Shown: piece by piece, positions 17,263-25,340 of the stretch | How the letters are laid out: every line of letters begins with the position of its first letter | Numbering within the stretch: position 1 is the first letter of the stretch | Assembly (NCBI GenBank): GCA_020845755.1 | Contig: JADLFE010000033.1 | Location: 434,001 to 498,000 of the forward strand | Direction of reading: 5' to 3' | DNA: 64,000 bases | Source: Phycisphaerales bacterium | Lineage (GTDB): Bacteria > Planctomycetota > Phycisphaerae > Phycisphaerales > UBA1924 | Position numbers and translations under genes: made by a program | The notes under the pieces: generated by a model | The model's database searches: none | What the model was told of the DNA's origin: nothing | Seen by the model: the letters and a program-made list of their open reading frames with translations, nothing else

Positions 17263-17730
17263 CTACGCGCGAACGGCGAAAATCCGCTGCCCGAACTCGA
17301 CCGCCTCGCCGTTCTTGACAAGGACCTGGACGATCTTGCCGGACTTGTCAGACTTGATCTCGTTGAAGACCTTCATGGCCTCGATCAGGCAGGTGACCTG
17401 CCCGCTCGACACCGGGTCGCCCACCTTGACGAAGGGTGCGGCGTCGGGGCTGGAGGCCAGGTAGCAGGTGCCGACCATGGGCGACACGACATACTCCAGG
17501 CCCGGATCGGCGGCGGGCGCCGCAGCCGGAGCGGCGGCCGCTGGTGCGGCGGCCGGGGCGGACACCGCTGGCATGGGTGGCATCACCATGTGGGCGGGGG
17601 AGGCCTGAACCACCACCTGCCCGGCGCGCTTGAGGGTCACAGTCTGCTTGTCGTCACGAAGGTCCAGTTCGGTCAGATCGTTGGCGACCATCAATTGGAC
17701 AAGCTCACGCAGTTTCGAAGGTTCGATCAT
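17263..17730 (-). CDS. accB: acetyl-CoA carboxylase, biotin carboxyl carrier protein
   Basis: A 155-residue carrier that holds biotin and shuttles the carboxyl group to the carboxyltransferase. The N-terminus (LRELVQLMVANDLTELDL) matches the AccB start, then a long Ala/Pro hinge (about 55-80), then the biotinyl domain with EAMKVFNEI, whose Lys is the biotinylation site. The domain ends normally (GQRIFAV). The start at 17730 gives MIEPSKLREL; upstream in-frame codons have no similarity. Gene order aminopeptidase-accB-accC is a common bacterial neighbourhood, though efp, often between the first two, is absent. Confidence 0.96.
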   Translation of the reverse strand: MIEPSKLRELVQLMVANDLTELDLRDDKQTVTLKRAGQVVVQASPAHMVMPPMPAVSAPAAAPAAAAPAAAPAADPGLEYVVSPMVGTCYLASSPDAAPFVKVGDPVSSGQVTCLIEAMKVFNEIKSDKSGKIVQVLVKNGEAVEFGQRIFAVRA

Positions 17731-17981
17731 GGTGGCCCCCGCCGACGCGGGGTCTCCCCAGAGGTTTGAGAACGAGCGCCGATTCGGCCGACGCCCCGAG
17801 GACGACATCCTATCTGTCTTGCGATGCATTGGCACGCGCCCCGGACAAAACCCGCCCCGGAGATGCTGCGGGAGTCGTGAGCGGGGTATCGAGAAGACGC
17901 TAAAAAGGCGGCTCGCGTCTGTCGGTCACGGCCATGGCCGTGTGCTCTGTGCCACGTGCTTTGTGGAAACGTGGCCGCGCG

Positions 17982-19115
17982 TCAGCCCAGCGTCGCCCAT
18001 TGGATGTCCATGGGGAGCGAGTTGAGGCGTTCGGCCCCGGTCGGAGTGATGAGGTAGTCGTCTTCCAGGCGCACGCCGCCGATACCGGGCAGGTAGATCC
18101 CGGGCTCGACGGTGACGACATTGCCGGGCTCGAGGACGGAGGCGTCGCCGCGGTGGCTGAGGCGGGGCTCTTCGTGGATGGCCAGGCCGATGCCGTGCCC
18201 CAGGCCGTGCCCGAACTTATCGCCGAAGCCGGCCTTGGTGATGACCTGGCGAGCGACGTTGTCGATCTCGGCGCCGGACTTTCCGGGCGCGAGGGCGGCC
18301 GCGGACTTCTGATAGGCCTCGAGCACGATGGGGTAGATCGCGCGGACCTGCTCGGGCCAGCGTGCGAGGGTGAAGGTGCGTGTCATGTCGGAGCGGTAGC
18401 CGTTGTACTGCGCGCCCCAGTCGATGAGCAGGGGCATGTGGGCCTTGAGTTCGATCGGGCCGGGCGAATAGTGGGGGAGCGAGCCGTTGGCCTGGGCGGC
18501 GACGATGGATGGGAAACCGGGATTGACCGAGCCGCGGCGTTTCATCTCGGCCTCGAGTTGGGCCGCCACATCGAGTTCGGTGCGTCCGGGCCGGATCGTC
18601 GGGAGGAGTTCCAGGAGCGATTTCTGCTGGATGTCGATGGCGCGACGGATGTTCTCGACCTCGATCGCGTCCTTGACCGCACGGAGTTTGAGAAGGATCG
18701 ACGAGGTCGGGACGAGGTTGGAGCGGCCGACGGCCTCGCCCAGCGCGTCGAACTCCGAATAGGTCAGGTGGTCGCCCTGTGCCGCGACCAGACCTTTCAC
18801 GCGCTCGGGCAGGAGCGCCTTGAGCGTCTGGGTCATGGTCTTTTCGCGCATGAAGAGGTCGCAGAGCGGGCGATGGGCCTCGAGTTCTTCGGCGTAGCGG
18901 AAGTCGGAGATCAGGAGCGGGCGGGCCGAGGAGTCGGTCGGGACCAGCAGGTAACTGTCGCCGCCCAGGAAGCCTGTCAGGTAGGCCACGTCGGATGGGT
19001 GCGAGACCAGGAAGGCGGCGGCGTTGTGCGCGCCGGCTGCGGCGCGGAGTTTGGAGAGTCGGGCGCGGCAGGCATCGATGAGCGCTGGGGCGACGGCGTG
19101 GGTGGTGGTTGACAT
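17982..19115 (-). CDS. M24 family Xaa-Pro aminopeptidase
   Basis: A 377-residue cytosolic metallopeptidase of the pita-bread fold, removing N-terminal residues next to proline. The N-terminal creatinase domain begins with RARLSKLRAAAG. The metal ligands are visible in order: Asp in LIDWGAQ, Asp in YRSDMTRTF, His in HGLGHGIGL, Glu in VEPGIYL and Glu in RLEDDYL. Start at 19115, with TACCAT 6 bases upstream; a longer frame upstream shows no family resemblance. It is transcribed toward accB, 251 bases away. Most likely of the PepP/PepQ/YqhT type found beside accB in many genomes. Confidence 0.92.
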   Translation of the reverse strand: MSTTTHAVAPALIDACRARLSKLRAAAGAHNAAAFLVSHPSDVAYLTGFLGGDSYLLVPTDSSARPLLISDFRYAEELEAHRPLCDLFMREKTMTQTLKALLPERVKGLVAAQGDHLTYSEFDALGEAVGRSNLVPTSSILLKLRAVKDAIEVENIRRAIDIQQKSLLELLPTIRPGRTELDVAAQLEAEMKRRGSVNPGFPSIVAAQANGSLPHYSPGPIELKAHMPLLIDWGAQYNGYRSDMTRTFTLARWPEQVRAIYPIVLEAYQKSAAALAPGKSGAEIDNVARQVITKAGFGDKFGHGLGHGIGLAIHEEPRLSHRGDASVLEPGNVVTVEPGIYLPGIGGVRLEDDYLITPTGAERLNSLPMDIQWATLG

Positions 19116-19121
19116 GGGCGG

Positions 19122-19127
19122 ATGGTA
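19122..19127 (-). promoter_or_regulatory. TANNNT -10-like element of the aminopeptidase gene
   Basis: TACCAT on the minus strand, 6 bases before the ATG at 19115. There is no room for a Shine-Dalgarno sequence. Confidence 0.5.
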
Positions 19128-19155
19128 GATCGCGCGGGGCGGGTGCTCGGGTCGG

Positions 19156-19650
19156 CTACTCGGCGCGATCGAGCGCGTCGGTGGCGCGGACGACCATGTC
19201 GGCCCAGGGCTCCGGCAAGGCATCGGCCAGGTCGGTCAGCACCGGGAGCAGTTCCGATCGCTTCTGGCCCGTGATGATCCGCCCGTGGTGCGCCAGGGCG
19301 GCGGCGATCGCAAGGTCGTACGCCACCCGCGCGACGAGACGATTCTCGCGGTCGCGATCGGCGCCGAGCGACTTGGCGGCCTCTTTGAGCGATGTCAGTT
19401 GCACCAGCATGACACGACCGCTGATCAGGCCCGTGAACGCGTCGCCCACACACGTCTTGAAGGTCGGGCCCTGGATCACCTTGCGGAACCACTCGTGCCC
19501 GCCCGGGGAGAGCAGGCGATCGATCAGCGCGTCGACCGGGCGGCTGGGGCGGCTGAGCCCCAAGCGAAGCAGGCGCAGCGCGCTGCGTTCGTTCAGATCG
19601 GCGAACGAGTCGTCGGGGAAACTCTGCTGGAAGCCGTCGGCCTGGCTCAT
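19156..19650 (-). CDS. hypothetical protein coupled to an ECF sigma factor
   Basis: A 164-residue soluble, helical protein I do not recognise. It has no membrane segment, cysteine pair or known motif. Its ATG overlaps the sigma-factor stop (ATGA), so the two are translationally coupled. The position after a sigma gene is where anti-sigma factors usually sit, but this one lacks the transmembrane helix and zinc motif of common classes. It may be a cytosolic regulator or simply the next gene in the pathway. Confidence 0.65.
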   Translation of the reverse strand: MSQADGFQQSFPDDSFADLNERSALRLLRLGLSRPSRPVDALIDRLLSPGGHEWFRKVIQGPTFKTCVGDAFTGLISGRVMLVQLTSLKEAAKSLGADRDRENRLVARVAYDLAIAAALAHHGRIITGQKRSELLPVLTDLADALPEPWADMVVRATDALDRAE

Positions 19651-20330
19651 GAGCCGCTTTCCTCCAAGAGAGAAAGAATCTCGGCGTCGGGATCGGCGTC
19701 GGGAGCCTCACGCGACAGCAGATCTCGCAGGGCCGCGTTGAACTTGGTCCGGGCGGTGCGGGCCATGACGGCGGCCCGTGGCGGGTCGACCTCGAAATCC
19801 GCGGCGAAATCGGCGTACGCCTCTCCCTTGTAAAAATGGCGAAGGAAGATCTCCCAGTGGGCCCCCAGTTTCTCTTTCTCGCACTGCACCCGGGCCATGC
19901 GGAGGGCCTCGCGTACCACGCTCACCGCGAACGCGCGATCGGCGGCCTTGGACGGGTTGCCCTCGGCGGTGGCAGGTTCGTCGGACGGGGCGACCTCGCG
20001 GGCCTCTTTGCGTCGCGCGCGATGGAGTTCTTTGAGATAGAAGCAGAAGGCGTTGATGAGCCAGTGGCGCAGACGCAGGCCGCTGGCGGACCAATTGGCG
20101 AAGAATTCGGCCTTGGCGAGGCGGCTGGCGAAGAAGCCCTGGACGATGTCGGTGGGTTCACCGAGCCAGCGATCGCGCGTGCCCATGAAGTAGACCTGCA
20201 GGGGCCAGGCATACCGGGCCATGATCTCCTGATTGAGTTGGCGACGCCCCTCGGGCCCGAGCGACATGCGCTCGTGGATCCAATCGGTCATGGTGACCGG
20301 AAAGACATCGGCTTGGCGGGCGTTGCTCAT
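19647..20330 (-). CDS. planctomycete-type ECF RNA polymerase sigma factor
   Basis: A 227-residue sigma-70 family protein. The region-2 core contains TDIVQGFFASRLAKAEFF, the QGFF form I associate with a planctomycete-expanded ECF group, followed by LRHWLINAFCFYLKELHRARR for region 2.4. Region 4 lies at about 150-215 (KEKLGAHWEIFLRHFYKGEAYADFAADFEVD...), a helix-turn-helix that binds the -35 element. A charged linker (about 95-125) separates the two. The start has no clear Shine-Dalgarno sequence. It is first in a two-gene operon with a coupled hypothetical protein. Confidence 0.85.
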   Translation of the reverse strand: MSNARQADVFPVTMTDWIHERMSLGPEGRRQLNQEIMARYAWPLQVYFMGTRDRWLGEPTDIVQGFFASRLAKAEFFANWSASGLRLRHWLINAFCFYLKELHRARRKEAREVAPSDEPATAEGNPSKAADRAFAVSVVREALRMARVQCEKEKLGAHWEIFLRHFYKGEAYADFAADFEVDPPRAAVMARTARTKFNAALRDLLSREAPDADPDAEILSLLEESGS

Positions 20331-20493
20331 CGGGAATCTCGATGGTCACTGGCCGACGGGCGGCGACAAGCCGCACGGTGAGCCTACCACAAAGCGTGAA
20401 GTCATCACATCCCGGACAGAATCCGGCCTCGCGCTCGGCCGAGCCCCCGTCGCAGGACGCCAGATCACACCATCCTGAAAATCGGAGTCATCA

Positions 20494-20928
20494 ATGGCTT
20501 ACTTCCTGTTCAAGACCGAGCCGAGTGAGTTTTCGTTTCAAGACCTGGTGAAGAAGGGTCGGGCGACGTGGGACGGCGTGACCAATGCCGCGGCGTTGAT
20601 CCATCTGCGATCGATCGCCAAGGGTGACACGGTTTACATCTATCACACGGGGGACGAGAAAGCGGTGGTGGGGACCGCGAGGGCGATCGGGGGTGCGTTC
20701 GAGGACCCCAAGAAGCCGGGGCAGACACCGGAGGGCAAACCCAGGTTTGCGGTGGTGGACCTTGCGCCGGTCGGGCCGCTGGCGGTGCCCGTGACGCTGG
20801 CGACGATCAAGGCCGACCCGCGCTTCGCGGAGTTTGCATTGGTCAAGCAGTCGCGGCTGAGCGTGATGCCTGTACCGAGCGAGATCGAGGACGCATTGCG
20901 AATGTTGGCCGGGCTGCGGGAGAGATGA
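20494..20928 (+). CDS. EVE domain protein
   Basis: A 144-residue PUA-like EVE domain protein, similar to bacterial homologues of thymocyte nuclear protein 1. The start MAYFLFKTEPSEFSF, the core WDGVTN followed by RSIAKGDTVYIYHTGDEKAVVG, and the end of the domain (LVKQSRLSVMPV) are all conserved family blocks. EVE domains form an aromatic cage that binds modified bases in DNA or RNA. GGAG lies 8 bases before the ATG. It stands alone; the orphan DNA methyltransferase 6 kb away could in principle supply modified bases, but nothing links the two. Confidence 0.92.
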   Translation: MAYFLFKTEPSEFSFQDLVKKGRATWDGVTNAAALIHLRSIAKGDTVYIYHTGDEKAVVGTARAIGGAFEDPKKPGQTPEGKPRFAVVDLAPVGPLAVPVTLATIKADPRFAEFALVKQSRLSVMPVPSEIEDALRMLAGLRER

Positions 20929-21091
20929 TGGGGTGTGACCGCTCATGGAAATTACTGAATTACGCACACCTTGAGCCTGTGGATAGCCCCACGCGATTCT
21001 TCTCGCACGCATGGAGGAATTTCCCCTCGATTTAGTCGCCATTCGGTCGATGGGGTTGGCGGCGTGAGTGCGCCGGCAAGGAGCCAGGGTG

Positions 21092-21463
21092 ATGGTCACA
21101 TGCGACGGGTTTGATTTTTCCGGGGCCAAGAAGAAGCACCTGACGTGGAAAATGAAGATCCGCGCGTTCCTCGACGGCAAGAGGACCATGCTGCAGGGCG
21201 AGGCGTTGTCTCATAACGAATGTGAACTGGGTCAGTGGCTCTTCAGCGTGGGGCTACGCATGTTGGGCAAGAACCCACTCATGGTTGAGTTGGACCAGAA
21301 ACACCAGAAACTGCACGCGCTGGTGAAGCAGATTCTCGATCTGAAGTTCGCGGGCAAGGTCGAGGAGTCCGAAGAGGCGTATGCGGTCCTGCTCCAGACC
21401 AGCGACCGGATCGTGTCGCTGCTGGACGAGTTGGAAGTTTCAACGAAGCGAAAGGCGGCCTGA
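21092..21463 (+). CDS. stand-alone CZB zinc-binding domain protein
   Basis: A 123-residue protein made almost entirely of one chemoreceptor zinc-binding (CZB) domain. The ligand pattern is visible: His in KKHLTWK, Cys in ECELGQW, and the two His of KHQKLH. In the family these bind zinc and sense zinc or hypochlorous acid, usually as the tail of a chemoreceptor or diguanylate cyclase. Here there is no partner domain, so it may act in trans on another protein. Start at 21092 after GGAGCCAGGG. The first residues include a second Cys (VTCDGFDF). Confidence 0.85.
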   Translation: MVTCDGFDFSGAKKKHLTWKMKIRAFLDGKRTMLQGEALSHNECELGQWLFSVGLRMLGKNPLMVELDQKHQKLHALVKQILDLKFAGKVEESEEAYAVLLQTSDRIVSLLDELEVSTKRKAA

Positions 21464-21568
21464 AACGAAATCGGGTCTGATGGCGCGGCGCCATCTCATC
21501 CCGCTCGATTCACCGCGACCTTCGCCGAGCCACAGGTCCGGCGTCCAGAGACTCATCATGCTGAATCG

Positions 21569-23224
21569 TTACGCGCCCTTGGGCTGGGTGTGTTCGTCGC
21601 TCGCGCCCGCGTGGGTATCGGTGCGTTTGTGGAGTTTGCCGAGCGCGGGCGGGAGTTCGATGCCCGCCTGGGCCGCCATCTCGTGCAAGCGCGGGAGCGA
21701 GCCCACGAGCCCCGACACGAAGTCGGCGGTGGTATTGCGTCCTGAGTTGCCGGCGCCGGTGTCCCAGACGGTGATCTTGTCGATCTTGAGGTTCTGGACT
21801 GCCTTCACCTGCGCGTCGACGAGTTTGGGGAGCTGCTCGATGAGCAGGAGCGTCGGGCCGACCGCGGCGTCCTGGCCGCACGCTTCGATCAGGCGGCGAT
21901 AGCCCTCGGCCTTGGCTTCCATGACGCGGCGCACGCCCTCGGCCTCGGCCTGGTACTTGGCGAGGATCGCGTCGGCCTCGCCCTGGGCCTCGCGCCGGCG
22001 CTTCTCGGCCTCGGCTTCGGCGGCCAGCGCGATGCGCTGCTTCTCGATCTCCTGCGGAACGATCTGCTCCTTGGCCAGCCGCGCCATCTCTCGCTCGCGC
22101 TCCGCCACCAAGATCGCCTTGGCGGCCTCGGCGGCGGCCACGTCGGCGCGTCGACGGCTGGTGGCCTGGATCTCTGACAGCACCGCCTGGCTCTCGGCCA
22201 TGCGGGCGCGGGATTCGTTCTCGCCCGTCACCGCCTGGGCCTCGGCCTGGGCCACGCGGATGCGCTGCTCCTGTTCGGCAGACTTCTTCGCCGCCGCGAT
22301 CTCGGCCTCACGCTGCGCGATGGTGATCTCGCGGTCGCGACGGGCCGCGGTCTCGCCCTTGACCGCCTCGGCCTCGAGTGCGGCGACGGCGACGCGCTGC
22401 TGCTGCTCGGCCTGCTTCTGGCCCTCGACGGCGGTGGCAGTTTCACGCGAGACATTCACCGTCTTTTCGCGCACCGCGATCGATTCGCCCGTGGCGCCCT
22501 CGCGCTCCTGCTGGGCGACCTCAACCTTGGCGCGGTTGATGGCCTCGGCGGCGGCACGCTTGCCGATGGCCTCGATATAGCCGCTCTCGTCGGTGATATC
22601 GCGGATGTTGACGTTGATGAGTTCCAGCCCGATCTTGTTGATCTCCTGGGCGACGTTCTCGTTGACGAGTTTCATGAACTTCTCGCGGTCGCGGTTGATC
22701 TCCTCGATCGTGAGGGTCGCGATGACCAGGCGCAGTTGGCCCAGGATGATGTCCTGGGCGCGCTCCTGCACCTGGAGCGAGTTGAGGTTGAGGAGGCGTT
22801 CGGCGGCGTTGTTCATGAGCACGGGATCGGTGGAGACGCCGACGGTGAACGTCGAGGGGACATTGACGCGGATGTTGTTCTGCGACAGCGCGCCCGAGAG
22901 GGGGATGTCGATGGCGGTCGGTTCGAGGGAGAGGTAGGAATAGTCCTGGATCAGCGGGATCACGAACACGCCGCCGCCGTGCATGCAGCGCGAGGCGCGG
23001 TTGACGCCGACCTTGCCGTAGACGACGAGGATGCGGTTGCTGGGGCAGCGCTTGTACTGCTTGATGATGAGGACGACAAAGAAGAGGAGGAGCAGGGCGA
23101 CGGCGCCGACGATGCCGAAGTAGGCCAGTCCCTTGACGGAGTCCGAGATCGAGCTCTGGGCCAGCATCGCGGCCGCGCTCGGGGCGGACAGCACGGTGTC
23201 GGTCAACATCGCGGTGGTCATCAC
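21569..23224 (-). CDS. flotillin-like SPFH domain protein
   Basis: A 551-residue membrane scaffold protein. One transmembrane helix at about 32-54 is followed by the SPFH domain (about 60-240, with NRILVVYGKVG and GVFVIPLIQ). Then comes a very long alanine/glutamate coiled coil (about 240-440) typical of flotillins. The C-terminus includes the flotillin segment LLLIEQLPKLVDAQVKAVQNLKIDKITVWD (abridged here by its first and last words: LLLIEQL and KITVWD). It organises membrane microdomains. The upstream NfeD-like gene on the same strand is its usual partner, 138 bases away. Confidence 0.93.
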   Translation of the reverse strand: MMTTAMLTDTVLSAPSAAAMLAQSSISDSVKGLAYFGIVGAVALLLLFFVVLIIKQYKRCPSNRILVVYGKVGVNRASRCMHGGGVFVIPLIQDYSYLSLEPTAIDIPLSGALSQNNIRVNVPSTFTVGVSTDPVLMNNAAERLLNLNSLQVQERAQDIILGQLRLVIATLTIEEINRDREKFMKLVNENVAQEINKIGLELINVNIRDITDESGYIEAIGKRAAAEAINRAKVEVAQQEREGATGESIAVREKTVNVSRETATAVEGQKQAEQQQRVAVAALEAEAVKGETAARRDREITIAQREAEIAAAKKSAEQEQRIRVAQAEAQAVTGENESRARMAESQAVLSEIQATSRRRADVAAAEAAKAILVAEREREMARLAKEQIVPQEIEKQRIALAAEAEAEKRRREAQGEADAILAKYQAEAEGVRRVMEAKAEGYRRLIEACGQDAAVGPTLLLIEQLPKLVDAQVKAVQNLKIDKITVWDTGAGNSGRNTTADFVSGLVGSLPRLHEMAAQAGIELPPALGKLHKRTDTHAGASDEHTQPKGA

Positions 23225-23362
23225 GGAATCTCCTTCACGCCGGGGTTTGCTTGCGCCACGCGCGCTGGGCGAGCCCCGGCCCCTTCTTGAATGTGCCGCG
23301 CGGCCATCACGCCCCGCGACACGAGATCACGAAACGGGTTGCACGAATCCGATGGCGTTCGA

Positions 23363-24013
23363 TCACGGGCGCGGTGCGCCGTTCTCGCCGGGCCCGACGA
23401 ATCCGAGCGTGCCCTCATGTGTGGTTGTGGGCGCAACGGCACGGCCTTCAGCGTCTTCGGGGAGCACGGTGATGGTGTTGTCGGGGTTGGTGCCGACGAC
23501 CTGGACGAGCGTGCCGGTTGGGATGGTCGGGCCGTCGGTGACCGCGTTGAACATGCGCTGGCGATCTTCGATGACGACGCGGACCTGTCCGCGTCCGGAG
23601 CGAGCGCTCGGGATGTTTACATAGGCTTGGCCCGAGAGGCCGATCGCCTCGCTGATGTCGATGTTGCCGGAGGACTGCATGGACCATGCGGCGCGGAGGA
23701 GAGCGGCCAGGAGCCAGACGAGACCCGCGCCGCCGCCGGCGCCGATGACCAGTGACGGAGGGATGCCGAGCCCGGCGCCGCGCATGGCGGCGATGCCGGC
23801 CCAGCCAAAGCCCATGAAGAAGGCGGCGAAGGCCTGGAGCGAGAAGACCTTGAAGGCCTCGCCGGGGTCGGTGTGGACGTCATGAGGGATGTCGCCGTGG
23901 GTATCGCCTTGGCCGATGAGCATGAGCACGAGTCGGAGCACGAAGAAGACCGTGCCGAGCACAGCGGGGATTCCGAAGATCGGGCCGAATCCGTCGAAGA
24001 GCAGGTCGTACAC
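23363..24013 (-). CDS. NfeD-like membrane protein, flotillin partner
   Basis: A 216-residue membrane protein with about three hydrophobic segments: one near 8-30, one near 50-72 and one near 78-100. A soluble C-terminal half (about 110-216) reads as an OB-fold: SGQAYVNIPSARSGRGQVRV, then GTLVQVVGTNPDNTITVLP. This is the layout of short NfeD proteins, which bind flotillins. GTG start at 24013 with an excellent GGAGGAGG site 7 bases upstream. It is directly upstream of the flotillin gene, which supports the call. Confidence 0.83.
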   Translation of the reverse strand: MYDLLFDGFGPIFGIPAVLGTVFFVLRLVLMLIGQGDTHGDIPHDVHTDPGEAFKVFSLQAFAAFFMGFGWAGIAAMRGAGLGIPPSLVIGAGGGAGLVWLLAALLRAAWSMQSSGNIDISEAIGLSGQAYVNIPSARSGRGQVRVVIEDRQRMFNAVTDGPTIPTGTLVQVVGTNPDNTITVLPEDAEGRAVAPTTTHEGTLGFVGPGENGAPRP

Positions 24014-24284
24014 GGGCCTCCTCCGATCGAACGCTGAATCGAGAGGACGATAGCAGAAGGGGGAGTGAAGAACCATTTGGCGTGCGCGCGGATGGCGTTT
24101 GGCCCGTCGTTCGGGGTCCAGTCGATCCGCGTGGGGGTGACGGATTCCGAGTGACGGAACGGATCCGCCGAGGATGGAGCCCGAGGCAATCGGCGAGCAC
24201 GACACGCACGTCTTCGTGCTCTTGGCGGGAGCATCCAGGCGGGCGCGTGCGTGCGGCAGGACGAGAGCCCACCCTCGCCGGCGC

Positions 24285-25247
24285 CTACTTCTTCTTCATC
24301 CGCTCCATGGCGATGAGGCCCGCCCCGATCACGCCCGCGTCGTCACGCAGTTTGCTCGCCACGATTTCGACCTTCTTGCACACGTCGGGGAAGGCGAAGC
24401 GGCGGCAACTCTCCGCCACCTTCTCCACGAACGCATCGCCGATTGCCTCGGTCAGCCCGCCGCCGAGCACGACCTTGCCGATGGAGAGGAGCGTGACCAC
24501 GTTGGAGATCGCGATGCCAAGGAAGTTGGCAGCGTCGTCAACGACCTCGACCGTGAGTTCATCGCCTTCTTCGTAGGCCTTGGCGACGACCTTGGACTTG
24601 ATGCGCTCGAAGTCGCCGTCGACCATCGACGAGAGCGAACTTGGCTGGTTGCTCTCGATGAGGCGGACGAGGCGATCGACGACCGCGGTGCGCGAGCAGT
24701 TGTGCTCCAGCGAGCGGTGGCCCGGCGGGTTGTTGGGGAGCAGGATTGTGTGCCCGATCTCGCCGGCCGTCATGAACGTGCCGTAGTAAAGATCGCCGTT
24801 CAGGATCAACCCGCCGCCGATGCCCGTGCCGACCCACACGCCGAGCAGGTCGCTTGCGTTCTTGCCGGCACCGACCTTGTTCTCGCCATAGACCGCGACG
24901 TTGACGTCGTTGTCGAGAAACGTGGGCACGCCGAGCTTCTTGGTCAGGATGTTCGCCAGCGCCACGTCGGACCAGCGGAGATTCACCGCCTCCAGCACCA
25001 CGCCCTTCACCGGATCGACCGCGCCCGGCGCGCCGATGCCCACCGCCGCGATGCTCTCGCGCGCGATCTTCGCGTCCACGCACGCTTCATTCACGCCCTC
25101 GGCCAGGCGCGCCAGCACCGCCTCCATGCCGTCCGCGGCCTTGGTCTTCTTGCGCGCGGTGCCCAGCACCTTCCCGCCCTCGCCCACCACGCCGATCTGC
25201 ATGTTGGTCCCGCCGAGGTCGATGCCGATCACGGGCTTCTGTGCCAT
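24285..25247 (-). CDS. ROK family sugar kinase (glucokinase-like)
   Basis: A 320-residue cytosolic ROK kinase. The phosphate loop IGIDLGGTNMQIG, the acceptor region GIGAPGAVD, the catalytic FLDNDVNVAV (Asp) and WVGTGIGGGLI are intact, and EIGHT supplies the conserved Glu/His. The usual zinc signature CxCGxxGCxE is not present: the stretch after EIGHT reads PPGHRSLEHNC, with only one Cys. So zinc binding is changed or lost. The most likely substrate is glucose or a similar hexose. Start at 25247 preceded by AAGGGGGG. It is divergent from phoH. Confidence 0.9.
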   Translation of the reverse strand: MAQKPVIGIDLGGTNMQIGVVGEGGKVLGTARKKTKAADGMEAVLARLAEGVNEACVDAKIARESIAAVGIGAPGAVDPVKGVVLEAVNLRWSDVALANILTKKLGVPTFLDNDVNVAVYGENKVGAGKNASDLLGVWVGTGIGGGLILNGDLYYGTFMTAGEIGHTILLPNNPPGHRSLEHNCSRTAVVDRLVRLIESNQPSSLSSMVDGDFERIKSKVVAKAYEEGDELTVEVVDDAANFLGIAISNVVTLLSIGKVVLGGGLTEAIGDAFVEKVAESCRRFAFPDVCKKVEIVASKLRDDAGVIGAGLIAMERMKKK

Positions 25248-25325
25248 GGTCCCCCCTTGCCGTCCTGCGTGATGATCCCGCCAGAGTCTGTCGGCGATCG
25301 GGCCCGCCGACTTTCGCTCAGGCCC

Positions 25326-25331
25326 TACGAT
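25326..25331 (+). promoter_or_regulatory. TANNNT -10-like element of phoH
   Basis: TACGAT, 9 bases before the GTG at 25341. The spacing is at the long end of the set, allowing a leader of two or three bases at most. Confidence 0.4.
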
Positions 25332-25340
25332 AGTCACGTC

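Noticed and set aside
17890-17940. Intrinsic terminator after the aminopeptidase gene (run of five T on the minus strand)
   Set aside because: There is no perfect stem immediately before the T-run.
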